DNA of 64,000 bases from Heterostelium album PN500. Its lineage: Eukaryota; Evosea; Eumycetozoa; Acytosteliales; Acytosteliaceae. Below the pieces are notes generated by a model, which saw only the letters and a list, made by a program, of their open reading frames with translations, was not told where the DNA came from and made no database searches. The translations under genes and the position numbers were made by a program. Of this stretch, positions 54,506 to 64,000 are shown one piece after another. The first letter of the stretch is position 1; each line of letters opens with the position of its first letter. Location of the stretch: NCBI RefSeq assembly GCF_000004825.1, contig NW_008805089.1:1054001-1118000 (forward strand), read 5' to 3'.

Positions 54506-55397
54506 TCATTTTTTATATCTTGATCTTGATGTTGTTGTCTTTTGCGTTTCAAAATAATGTAGAAAGTAGAATTTCATTTCAATGTCAATTGAGATTTCAC
54601 TCTGGTTCTTTCCTCGTGCGAAAGGTTTCTCGTCCAAACGTTGAACAGTTGCCATAAACTGAAATGGATTAAACAAATGATATTTCTTTTCTAAATCATT
54701 TTTCATATGCATACATGAATAATCGAAATCACCAATTCTTTCACAACCACATATTGTTTTTGGTTTATTAATATTATCTAGATAGTATAAATAATTATAA
54801 ATAAGTTATTTTCTTTTAGTTAGAGAATACGGAATTGAAAATTAATATTAACTAAATACCTTTAAATCCTAGAAGTTCATTTGGAAATGTTATTAGAGAA
54901 TTATGTTCATTATCGATGGTTATTTTTGGTAATGGAATAGGACATTGTATTGGTGTAGTTTGAGTATTATTTTCTTCTTGTTTCTCTAGGGACCCTGCTA
55001 CTAAATTTAAATTTAAAGAATCATTGGTGGTTTTCGAAGATAAAATGACTTGGTGTGAAATATTTGGATTGTTTGATTGTGGAAGTCCAGAGAAATTTAG
55101 AGATATAGGTAAATTGAATTGATTATCATATTTTAATATTGTAAATGACTGCAAGTAGATGGTAGAAAGATCTGGTGTTCTCTTTTCCTGTGAGTCAAGT
55201 AGTAGAAAATTTAAATCATCTTTGGTCGGTTTCCAAAACCTGCTATTTCTTTCACACATCATTTCACCACTGCCACCAAACTTTAGATTAAAATGAACTA
55301 CAGTAAGCTTTTCATTATTTCCATTGTTAGGGGAGCTCGACCTTTTATTGGTAGTTGATTGAGGTGGTACCTTTGATACTATATCAAAATAAGGCAT
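54506..55397 (-). CDS. Unknown protein, 269 residues
   Basis: Exons 55397-54860 and 54777-54506 join in frame across GTATTT and TCTAG. The protein starts MPYFDIVSKVPPQSTTNKRS and has beta-rich looking stretches (KLTVVHFNLKFGGSGEMMCE, SFTILKYDNQFNLPISLNFS). Exon 2 has a cysteine/histidine set (ICGCERIGDFDYSCMHMKND) and a final stretch FNPFQFMATVQRLDE, then SIDIEMKFYFLHYFE with a basic end. CxC-x9-CxH could bind zinc but is not a known motif to me. There is no signal peptide or membrane segment. It is convergent with arpc5. Confidence 0.7.
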
Positions 55398-55907
55398 TAT
55401 TTATTAGAACGAAAAAAATAACAATAAAAACGAGTACCGAAATATTTGGTGATTTAAAAAAAAAAAATTGTCAGATTATTTTTTTTTGTTTATTGTTAAT
55501 TTACTTTCTTGAAAATTTAACAATTTACTATTAGATTGTTATATTATTTTCAGGTCCTCATCTAATAAATATCTCTATATTGTGTAAATCTAATATATAT
55601 ATTTCCATGTTTATTTCAAAATTTTTAAATGACATTTTTTTCTATTTTTATTTACTTGATTTAATTTTACTCATTTTAATATGAATGTATAAGGTTTCAT
55701 GATATGATCTATTCAACTGTTAATATTTATTGTCTGTGATTCACTCTTAATCATAAACACAAACTTTAATTACAATTTTTTTAAAAAAAAAATTACAAAA
55801 AAAAATTCAAAAAAAATCAAATTAAAAAAACGAGCAATAATAAAACGAATAGTTGTGCCAACACCAACCAATAATAATATAAATAAATAAATATATAATA
55901 TACAAAA
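55398..55907. promoter_or_regulatory. Divergent promoter region, unknown gene / nop10
   Basis: 510 bp of AT-rich DNA between start codons, with A-runs near 55457-55467 and 55783-55835. I see no gene. Confidence 0.45.
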
Positions 55908-56259
55908 ATGCATTTGATGTACTATGTTGAAAATGGTGAAAGAAAATACACCTTAAAGGTATTGTACTTAACATTGTTACTGATATTCTTACTTTACCAC
56001 GCACCTATTAACACAATTTATCGTTTTAAAAAAAACTAACAGAAAAAGGGTCCAAAGGGTCAATTCGCCTATTCTGCTCACCCAGGTACATATATACATT
56101 TATCATTATCTACTTTAGAATCTAATAAGTACTAACATTCTATCATTTATTATTTAAACAGCTCGTTTTTCAGTTGATGATAAATACTCAAGAGAGAGAA
56201 TTGCTTTAAAGAAGAGATTCAACGTTTTACTTACTCAAACACCAGCACCACAATATTAA
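55908..56259 (+). CDS. nop10: H/ACA snoRNP protein NOP10
   Basis: Three small exons, 55908-55958, 56043-56085 and 56162-56259, encode 63 residues. NOP10 is a core subunit of H/ACA snoRNPs, which pseudouridylate rRNA, and of telomerase RNP in animals. The sequence [60 protein letters not shown] aligns along its whole length with human NOP10 (YTLKK, SAHPARFSPDDKYS, IKKRFGLLPTQ). The gene is too short and split to be seen as one open frame. The splices are phase 0 and phase 1. Confidence 0.97.
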
Positions 56260-56555
56260 AACAGATGATATACTTAACAATCGAAAAAACAATAAATAAT
56301 TATTAATTTATATATACATTTATGCATGTGTTTTGTATTCAGCTTTTTACCGACGACGTCTATAGACAATAGTTACAATCAGAATGACAAAAGAAAAACG
56401 ACTAAATATAGAAGTGGGGACTCACTTGTACAACTTAAAAGATTAGATAATCAAACAAAATACAATCTACAGTTCAGTTTGTATACGATCAATTGATTTA
56501 GTGAATAAGATTTAATAAGTTTATTTCTCATAAAGTAAAATTGTACAATTGATTT

Positions 56556-56557
<2 letters not shown>

Positions 56558-56593
<36 letters not shown>
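56558..56593. repeat. Poly(T) tract, 36 bp
   Basis: Uninterrupted T-run on the plus strand in the convergent intergenic region. On the minus strand it is a 36-A run 3' of the CBS gene. Confidence 0.9.
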
Positions 56594-56594
<1 letters not shown>

Positions 56595-56625
56595 AAGTAA
56601 TGTTGGTCTTGGCAATCATCGAGCA

Positions 56626-56659
56626 AGAACAGTCGTCTGTCTTACACAGTCACTGTTCT
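56626..56659 (-). other. Hairpin in the 3' UTR of the CBS-domain gene
   Basis: AGAACAGT (56626-56633) pairs perfectly with ACTGTTCT (56652-56659), 18-nt loop. It lies about 30 bp past the stop codon. It may be chance or a 3' end element. Confidence 0.3.
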
Positions 56660-56688
56660 AAACACTTGGGTAGTTTTAGACACCACAG

Positions 56689-58068
56689 TTAAACATAGCC
56701 AAGAGACATTGTGTGTAAGCTTTTTACAACGTCGGATACAGAAACGACCGACAATGGTTTGTTGTTCATTCTACCGTCCACCAAACCTTCGATAATGAAT
56801 ATTCGATGAACTTTGGCTGCTGCAATCTTTCCGATGACATCTCTTATTCTTGTATGTGGAGTACAGATAATAGGTGTTCTCTGAATGGCAGTCTATTGGT
56901 AATATAATCAAATCATATTAATAATCAATATAATCATTCATCAAAATAACCAATTATCTTTAAAGTACTTACATTTGTTTTACCAATGGTTGGAATGTAA
57001 AACTCTGACAATGGTTGTTTCAATCTATTTAAATCAACTTTGGCATTCTATTGTTGGTGTGTTTTTGTTTGTTAATATCACATACTTGTTTATATAATCT
57101 ACTTTAATAATTACCTTGATATCTATTACGGAGATACTGTCGACCAACTCATCGTCAGTTTCACTTACGATAGGCATACCATAGATGTTATTCTCTGATA
57201 ACTTTCTGAATGCGTCTATGGCAAGCTTTGAATTGGCAATTGAGATAATTCTTTTCTCTTTACTAAAAATATGATACTCTTCCAACTATATATCCAAATC
57301 CAATTCAACTTTAATTAGTTTTCTACTCATAACCTGTTATATCATGTTAAATTACTTACAGTTTTTTCGAATAGTGGACCTAGTTTTGAACGCTATTTTA
57401 TATTGATATTAGTTAGTATTTATTATTATATAAAATCAATTAATAATCCTTACATTTTGATCGATCCATTTAATAATTGACATTTCCGAGATGATTTGAA
57501 TATCTTTTGGATTAGGACCGGTCGATACACATATTCTATGAATTTTCTTATCGAAAAGGTTTAATATATCGAGGACACGACAATCTCTTCTTACGATCGG
57601 ACATGGACGAATGAATTCACCAGTATCTGTAGTTAATAGATATCGGACAGTATAATCGTCTGGCACACTCGCTTTAAGATTGTTGTCATGGTCAAACAAT
57701 GAGACAATGTGAGTGCATATATCCTTAACATCCAACATAGACACCCATCTGTTCTCTGATTTCGAGAACACTGGAATTGATAATACTTTTTGTGAGCAAA
57801 TAACCTTTAAATTAATTTAGTTTAGTTTAATTAATTATTTTTTTTGTTTTCATTAATACAGTTTAAATCTATATTTAATATTATTACTTACATCAAATGC
57901 TTTATGAACAGAATCATCCAAATCCACCCAAAGTAATGGTTTTGTCACCATTTTTTTCAAAAGAGTTGTATTCTCCAAAGGTGTCGTTAACAAATCGATG
58001 AAATCTTTGGTGGTGGAAACTCCTTGTCCACTGGATCTCAATGGTAACGATGAATATTGTGTTGTCAT
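56689..58068 (-). CDS. CBS-domain protein, AMPK-gamma (SNF4)-like
   Basis: Six exons: 58068-57892, 57804-57454, 57392-57360, 57285-57115, 57047-56973 and 56892-56689, all GT-AG and phase 0, encode 336 residues. Four CBS-type units can be traced: LLWVDLDDSVHKAFDVICSQ with LSIPVFSKSENRWVSMLDVK; RPCPIVRRDCRVLDILNLFD with IHRICVSTGP; IISIANSKLAIDAFRKLSEN with IYGMPIVSETDDELVDSISV; and TPIICTPHTRIRDVIGKIAA with VHRIFIVEG. Two tandem Bateman modules and this length match the gamma subunit of AMP-activated kinase (about 330 residues), which binds AMP/ADP/ATP. Other CBS-only proteins are equally possible. Exon 3 is only 33 bp. Confidence 0.85.
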
Positions 58069-58229
58069 TATTATTATTTATTTCCGGTGTCTTAAAATAC
58101 TTTTTTAAAAGAAAGTGGTCAATTTTATTTATCTATAGAAATTATTTTTTTTGTAAATAAAAAATTGAATAGAAAAATAGTGAAAATTGCTGGCAATTAT
58201 TATTATTTATTTCCAGGTGTCTTAAAATT
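58067..58229. repeat. Direct repeat, two copies of about 33 bp, 96 bp apart
   Basis: 58067-58099 and 58196-58229 both read ATTATTATTATTTATTTCC, then GGTGTCTTAAAAT; the second copy has one extra A before GGTGTC. The first copy begins at the start codon of the CBS-domain gene. It is a small local duplication in the promoter. Confidence 0.8.
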
Positions 58230-59239
58230 AGTTTTGATTCAATTAATTGAGTCTGACAGAAGAAAAAACAAAAACAAAAACAAAAGACATCAACAACAAC
58301 CTTTAACCAAAACTCTAATCCTTTTGATATCTGCAGTGGTATCTCACCTCATGTTTAGTAGTGTTTTTGTATTTGTTGTTTAAACCTCTACAAGAACTAC
58401 TCTAAGGCTGAAGATTGAAAAATAACCATAAAAAGATCCATAGCTAAAAAGAGTGAAAGCAGATCTCACACAATAAAGTTTTTCATTTTTTTAAAAATTT
58501 TTTGTTGACAAAATAATATGAACAAATGGGTGAAAAAATTACTTTTTGAACACACACTTTGGTAAAAACTTTTTAAGTTGTGTTGTTTATTTGAATTGGA
58601 ACGAACAAATAATCTTGTTTTCCTTTTTAACCTAATAAGGCTATGATTGTTGTAGACATCAACCTGAATGGTGATGAATGGAGATGAACCTTACCATTTA
58701 TTTTTCGTGTACAAAATAAAATATCTCATTTTTTTTGGTGATTTTATTTATATTTCTTAAAAAGCTAGTTTTGTTTTAATTAATTGAACCTGCAACATTC
58801 AATTGATATATTAGAAGCGTTAGTTGATGAATGACACCATGACTGATATCAAATCCAAAGAAATAAAATAACTATGGCAAGTTGCCATAGCATTTCATTA
58901 AAATAAAATGACTGACAATAAAGAACCAATGTTAAACTCAAATAATGAACAACTTTAATAAAACAATGATATTAATCAAAATAAAATCCAATATGGCAGT
59001 ACTGTTGTTGTTGTTTTTGCTGTACCTTAACCATTTCGATTATATGATTGTTTGATTCTGTTAGTTCATTTTGATTCTGCTTAATCGTTTTTTTTTTTCT
59101 TTTTTTTTTTGTCATGTTTGTTCTGTTGTGTTTATGAGATAATAAATTGTTAATAATAAAAAATGATATGACTCCAATTATGATAGTTATTTTCCACCGA
59201 GTTTTTTATTACTGATTTATTCTATACTAAAAAGAATCT
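58069..59239. promoter_or_regulatory. 1.17-kb spacer between rpl35 and the CBS-domain gene
   Basis: An AT-rich region 5' of the CBS gene and 3' of rpl35, both on the minus strand. It holds the direct repeat at 58067-58229 and a perfect palindrome at 58872-58890. Open frames are short and of AT-drift type. No gene is supported. Confidence 0.4.
58872..58890. other. 19-bp near-perfect palindrome CTATGGCAA-G-TTGCCATAG
   Basis: Two 9-bp arms are exact reverse complements around a single G. The symmetry suggests a protein-binding site; as RNA the one-base loop would open to a larger one. It lies in the intergenic region between rpl35 and the CBS gene. Confidence 0.5.
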
Positions 59240-59856
59240 TTAAGCCTTAACAGCGAAGACACGTGGGGAGAAGTGTTGTCTTTGCTTCAAAACCTTGACT
59301 GGGACGGCGTTTTGTTGAGCAGTGGTCAATCTTCTTCTGATGGCTCTGGTCTTCTTTTGACGGAGATCAGTTGGTAATTGGTTTCTGGCAGCACCCTTGT
59401 AATAAGTACGCAATTGGTTCTTTCTTTGGGTGTTGAAAACAGTCAAAACACGAGCAATTGACTTACGGACGATACCACTATAAATAGTATAATAATAATA
59501 ATTGTGTTACTAACAAAATTCAAAAAACAAACACATATCCTTGATATTTACATCTTGGCGAGCTTGCTTGGAGCAGCAGCCTTAACTTGGTTGACTCTGA
59601 GTGAGGAGAGCTCAGTCTTGAGGGTGTTGAGTTGTTCCAACAACTCGGTCTTCTTTTGCTTTCTGAGTTCGTGAGCTTTGATCTTTTCAGCTGTTATGTA
59701 TGTTAATACAATTCTATAAATAATCATCTAAGTGTAATGTAGGGAAAAGATCGATAGAGACGGACGAAAAGAAGAGAGCATGAGAGGAAAGAAAGTAGAG
59801 CAGAGATAGAAGAGAGATGCATAGATTCTAATAGATAGAGATAGACACATACCCAT
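59240..59856 (-). CDS. rpl35: Ribosomal protein L35 (uL29)
   Basis: Exons 59856-59853, 59690-59552 and 59477-59240 encode 126 residues. It is a 60S subunit protein at the exit tunnel rim, where SRP, NAC and RAC dock. Exon 1 contains only ATG and one base of the second codon; the splice to exon 2 gives [20 protein letters not shown]. It continues with [20 protein letters not shown], then [40 protein letters not shown] and AIRRRL. The length agrees with the family (human 123). The 162-bp first intron and the upstream region are unusually GC-rich for this genome. Confidence 0.96.
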
Positions 59857-60212
59857 TGTGTAACAGGTGGAATTCTGGTATGGAAACGAGATACTGATTC
59901 AGAAGTATCGTTGACTTTAGTGTGGCAGGGGTGTGAGGAGTCTGTGAGAGAGCCAGCTGCAAGGTGGGACGCGCACAACCAACAGGAGTGTGGGAGAAAT
60001 TTTTCAAAAAAAATAAAATAAAAATTCGAAAAATTGAAAATTTGTTTTTTGAACGAACTACGACTGGTCAATCCAAAAATGATCCTGCTGTAAATTTCAC
60101 TTCAACTTAATTAAAAATGTAAAGTTGATCATTTATTATTGACATAAACCTAGTTTATATATTTATTTTATATTGAAAATATATAATTAATTTAGTGTAA
60201 TAAATATAAACT
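59857..60212. promoter_or_regulatory. Divergent promoter rpl35 / ippk with GC-rich block
   Basis: 356 bp between start codons. The part next to rpl35 (about 59865-60000) is strikingly GC-rich for this window, with GTGTGGCAGGGGTGTGAGG and GGTGGGACGCGCACAACC. GATACT/AGTATC arms lie near 59889-59908. The ippk side is AT-rich. A strong constitutive ribosomal-protein promoter is plausible. Confidence 0.5.
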
Positions 60213-61821
60213 ATGACTGATATAGATATTAATATTGGAGCACCCAATCATTGGTGCTATAAGGGTGAAGGTGCATGTAATATTGTATTATCTTACGTTG
60301 GTACTGATAGTAAATTGGTATATATCATCTAATATCATATCAGTTACAAACAGAGCAGAGTATTTTAACTCATTAAATTATATCAATGTAATTTACTTAA
60401 TATCTTTATTTAGGTGGGAAAAGTTTTGAGACTTAGAAAGTTTGGTGTTGGTGGTGATGATGACTCTGATTTAAAGAATAATAGTTTCTTATTGAATGTA
60501 ATGCTACCATTAATCGGTTCAAAATATGTATATCCAGGTGTTTGTATTATTATTATTAATTTAGTATTTGTTTATTTATTAATTTCATGGTTCAATAATA
60601 AATTACTACAGACTGTAATTCAATTGAATAGAGATTTCTTGTCACAGTTGGATGAACAGATTTATAATGATAGACCAACGCATCGTAGAAACAATCGATT
60701 GAATATCGAATGTAAAAGAGGATTGCTCATTTTAGATCTTACACTATTGACCACTGGTGGTGTTGGTGGTACATCGATATCGGTTGAAATCAAACCGAAG
60801 TGTGGATTCGTAACACAATCGAAATATCAAAGTAGTAGCACCAAACCTATTAAATCACATACCTGTCGTTATTGTATGCACCAATATTTAAAGCTTAAAG
60901 ATGGTTCAATACATAGTATTAGCAAGTAAGTCATTTATTTATATAGATGAATGTAAACAAACAAAGTTAGTCAAATAGTTTACTAACTTTACTTTACTTT
61001 ACTTTTTCAGATATTGTCCTTTAGATTTGTTTAGTGGTGCTGTAGATAGACAAAAGAGAGCGATACGAGCATTGCTAGAATGTCCACAGAATAATTTGAA
61101 GATTTATAAAGATGGTTCGTTGTTTTATACTGGTTCGCTTGGTGGCAAGTCTGTTCATTCTTTGGAGTCGCTATGTACGCTGCTTGACACTCCTGAAGAG
61201 ACCAGTCAATCTGTGGAGTCAACAATCGATCGTCTAACCAACTATCTCGTTTCCATCTTGCAGACTGAACACGCCGTATTAGATAATCTCTTGACTGCAC
61301 AGAGATACGATGATCTAGATATTGAAGCTATCTATTATCTATATCAATTGCAATTACAAAGACAACTTGATAGACTAATAATACAACAAAATTCATCATC
61401 TTCAATTACAACAACAACAACAGAAAAAGAAGAAGTTCAAAAACAAATAGAATTGTTAGATAATCAATTAAAACAATTACAGTTGCAGCCAAATTATAAA
61501 GATTTAGAAAGATTTAGTGATTTAAATGCAATGACCGATCAAGAGATAGAACATTGTATAGATAGATATCTTATAGCAACTACAGCAAAAGATTGTTCAA
61601 TTATGATAACTTTTTCACCAAAGTCATCATCTCCTTCTTCTTCAACAACAACATCATCAATCAAACATGATTACAGAGTTGGTGTTGTAGACTTAGACGC
61701 AAAGAAGAAATCATCAATACCTTCATATTTTAAAAACGATAAACTAATTATTGACACCTATAAAAATAATAATGAAAATCAACAGCAATGTACATTTAAA
61801 AGAGAGTGGACCTCCAACTAA
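60213..61821 (+). CDS. ippk: Inositol-pentakisphosphate 2-kinase (IPPK, Ipk1)
   Basis: Exons 60213-60317, 60414-60539, 60612-60925 and 61011-61821 encode 451 residues. It phosphorylates InsP5 to InsP6, the precursor of the pyrophosphates that are abundant in dictyostelids. N-lobe: HWCYKGEGACNIVLSYVG and VGKVLRLRKF. Then GSKYVYPG joins TVIQLNRDFL after removal of a 72-nt intron that has no stop codon (human KYVHCGEVVQLPLEFV). C-lobe: VEIKPKCGF, CRYCMHQYLKLKDGS, KYCPLDLFSG, AKDCSIMITFSP and VGVVDLDAKKKSSIPSYFKN, all family hallmarks. Ser/Thr-rich insertions are dictyostelid-type. Confidence 0.95.
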
Positions 61822-62246
61822 TAAGTAAAGTTACAATAATCTTCATGAATTATTTAATAGAACGCCCATGCTTTTTTTTTATAATATATTATAAAGCTGG
61901 TGGAGTACATGTTATCGCACCGAGAACTATATATTTATTTGAATTTAATAAACTATTAATTAATCTCTTGTGTATTCGCTTTTCAAATATTTAAAAAACG
62001 CGCTCCAATTCCCACAATATTTTCAAATTTCCAACCGTTAAACTTTAAAAAAGTTGGTTTGGAAAATGAATTACTTAATTTTAAAGTTCAAACTCTAACA
62101 TTATAAATTAAATTTAAATAAAATAAATTAAAAAAAAAAGATAGAGAGAAAAAGATAAAGTAAAAGATAGAGAGTGGAGATTGTGTTATTTTAGTGAAAT
62201 TAAATATTATTTTCTTTTTTAATAAAAGTTAAAAAAAAAGAAAATC
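61822..62246. promoter_or_regulatory. Spacer between ippk and the kinesin-5 gene
   Basis: 425 bp, mostly AT-rich. A short frame on the plus strand (about 61890-61994, containing KAGGVHVIAPRTIYLFEF) is of mixed composition but too short to call. An A-run precedes the kinesin ATG. Confidence 0.4.
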
Positions 62247-64000
62247 ATGATTAGTGGATTAGCCATTCATAATCAACTAAATAAAAAAGAAGAAAAGAAA
62301 GTACAAAATGTACAGGTATTCGTTAGAGTTAGACCGTTGTCAGAGTTAGAGATCAACAGTAAAGAATCTCTGCCATTGGATTGTGATTCCGAGAAGGATA
62401 TCACTTGTAGTTATAAAGGTTCTTCTAGAACCTATCAGTTCGATCATATATTTCCACCAGGTAAGGTTTATTATTATAATAATAGAATACTATTTAGATA
62501 GATAATGGTTGGAAAAATATTCATAAAAAAAATTAATAATATTTATTTTAGATTCAAGACAGAATGATGTTTTTCAAGTAGCAGTTAAACCGATTGCAGA
62601 TGAAGTTTTAATGGGATTCAATGGAACCATCTTTGTATATGGTCAAACTGGTACCGGTAAGACATATACAATGGAGGGAAAGATGGATAATCCAGAGGAC
62701 AACGGTATCATTCCACGAACGATCGATTATATATTCCAAACCCTTGAAAAGGCAGGAAACGACTACAACGTGCGTTGTACACACCTCGAAATCTATAAAG
62801 AAGACATCTTTGATTTATTGACTTGTAATAATCAAAATGAAAATCGTCCATTAAATATTTATGGTAAAGTATTCAATTTGTCATTGGTTTACAAAAAATG
62901 CAAAATAATTAAATATTAATTTATTTTAATTTGTTTATAGATGGAAAGGTACCGGAACTTGAAGAGGTAATTGTAAATGATACACAATCAATTTTATCGA
63001 TATTATCAAAGAGTTGGAAGAGAAGACAGACTGCAGAAACTGTCTATAATAAACAATCCAGTAGATCGCACTGTATCTTCTCCATAACAATTCATATTAA
63101 GGAGACTACGCTGGGCGGTGAGGATTTGATCAAGATTGGAAAGTTGAATCTGGTCGATTTGGCAGGTTCTGAGAATGCACAGAAATCAGGTACCAGCGAG
63201 CGTATGCGTGAGGCAGCAGTCATCAATCAGAGTCTTCTCACACTTGGTCGTGTCATCACTGCACTGACCTCTGATTCCAACAGTCACATACCCTATCGTG
63301 ATAGTAAGCTGACTCGACTTCTCCAGGATTCACTTGGTGGCAAGACAAAGACATCGATTATCGCCACCGTTTCTCCGAGTGGACTTAACCTAGAGGAGAC
63401 AGTCAACACACTGGATTACGCACTCAAAGCAAAGTCCATTAGAAACACACCACAGATCAACCAAAAGATGTCAAAGAACTCACTTTTGAAGGAGCAATCG
63501 GCAGAGATTGCTAGGTTGAAACAACTACTCCAATCTGCATATGACAAGAACGGTGTATATCTCTCAATGGATCTCTACAAGAGCATGGAGTCAACTATCC
63601 AATCACAAAGGGAGAAACTTGAAGTATTGGACATGGCATATCACACCGAAAAATCTGGAAGTGAACAACTTAGAAAACAATTATCTACTACTTTGGTATG
63701 TGTAATAATTTATAATAATATTTTTTCAAATTAAATATTAATAATTAATTCTATTTAGACAAAGGCGAATAAGTTGGAAAAAGATTTCTCTAAATTTAAA
63801 AAGGAGCAGAAAGAGCATTTGGAACATTGTCAGAATGACGATAGAAATCTTAGAGAGACACTGAATTCGGTTATGGATGATCTGAATATCTATCATTCAA
63901 AATATGATAGTGCCATGACTTTGGAGAAAGAGAATGTAAAGAGATCAGAGATTGCTAGAAAACAGTTGGAGGAAACTTTCAGCACAATCTTCAATACCAA
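62247..64000 (+). CDS. kif13: Kinesin-5 (BimC/Eg5) motor, C-terminus outside window
   Basis: Exons 62247-62460, 62552-62863, 62941-63695 and 63759 to beyond 64000. Kinesin-5 is a homotetrameric plus-end motor that slides antiparallel spindle microtubules. Motor domain: VQVFVRVRPLSELE; TYQFDHIFPP joined to DSRQNDVFQ across intron 1; P-loop YGQTGTGKTYTMEG; EIYKEDIFDLL; switch I NKQSSRSHCIFS; switch II VDLAGSEN; SLLTLGRVITAL; and neck region ALKAKSIRNTPQINQKM with EIARLKQLL and KNGVYLS, as in Eg5 (the BimC signature). A coiled coil begins after residue about 400. In D. discoideum the kinesin-5 gene is kif13; the symbol is by family, not by alignment. About 500 residues are visible. Confidence 0.93.

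Larger units (their letters stand above)
56260..56688. other. Convergent 3' region, nop10 / CBS-domain gene
   Basis: 429 bp between convergent stop codons, holding a 36-bp T-run and a hairpin in the 3' UTR of the CBS gene. I see no gene. Confidence 0.5.

Noticed and set aside
61890-61994. Possible exon relic after ippk (KAGGVHVIAPRTIYLFEF)
   Set aside because: Too short, preceded by AT-drift sequence, no firm acceptor; the ippk protein already ends as expected.
1-64000. Search for retroelement, Polinton or DNA-transposon remains
   Set aside because: No reverse transcriptase, integrase, transposase, capsid or long terminal repeat pattern was seen on either strand.

Overview
This window is nuclear DNA from a dictyostelid social amoeba (Amoebozoa). 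The evidence is the strongly AT-rich intergenic sequence, short AT-rich GT-AG introns (mostly GTAAGT or GTATGT donors, about 60-200 bp), Asn/Gln/Ser/Thr homopolymer tracts inside proteins, start codons preceded by A-runs, and family content typical of the group: mitochondrial FtsZ, a CBM49 cellulose-binding protein, a WLHENR-type ankyrin protein and NAP1. Coding regions look less AT-rich than in Dictyostelium discoideum, so a species outside the discoideum group is more likely. That placement is inference. I see no virus-like element, retrotransposon, tRNA, rRNA or CRISPR array.

Layout. 1-3063 (-) is a RhoGEF (DH-PH) running off the left edge, followed by a 3.5-kb gene-poor stretch. 6.6-13.7 kb holds mitochondrial FtsZ (-), NatB subunit NAA25 (-), DPH3 (+) and a probable mitochondrial ribosomal bL35 (-). 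14.4-20 kb holds an unknown secreted protein (+), an EF-hand sensor (-), an ankyrin protein (-) and a CBM49 protein (-). 20.7-24.2 kb is a zinc pair, a ZIP transporter followed by a ZnT5/7-type CDF transporter (both +). 24.4-35.7 kb holds NAP1 (-), a PBX-like homeodomain protein (-), an unknown nuclear-looking protein (+), CDK7 (-), DNAJC21 (+) and an RPA1-like protein (-). 35.9-44.6 kb holds a UBR3-like E3 ligase (-), a Rab7-like GTPase (-) and mitochondrial thioredoxin (-). 45-51.3 kb holds PDE12 (+), an unknown secreted protein (+) and a CDC34/UBE2R-type E2 (-) whose 1.33-kb intron contains a small same-strand ORF. 53.6-64 kb holds ARPC5 (+), an unknown gene (-), NOP10 (+), a CBS-domain AMPK-gamma-like protein (-), RPL35 (-), inositol-pentakisphosphate 2-kinase (+) and the 5' part of a kinesin-5 (+).

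Most genes are housekeeping and do not form an operon-like system. The adjacent ZIP/CDF pair is the clearest functional neighbourhood. The most unusual observation is that the CDC34-type E2 ends in a polybasic stretch plus CIIM, a K-Ras4B-like prenylation signal, which suggests a membrane-anchored ubiquitin-conjugating enzyme. Other points of note are the FtsZ with a long polyQ linker and a tryptophan-containing tail, three orphan terminal-exon-like fragments just 3' of minus-strand genes, two tandem hairpins after the dph3 stop codon, and a two-stem hairpin in the 3.5-kb gene-poor stretch. Exon boundaries were derived by hand from splice consensus, reading frame and remembered family sequences. 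No alignment or search was run.
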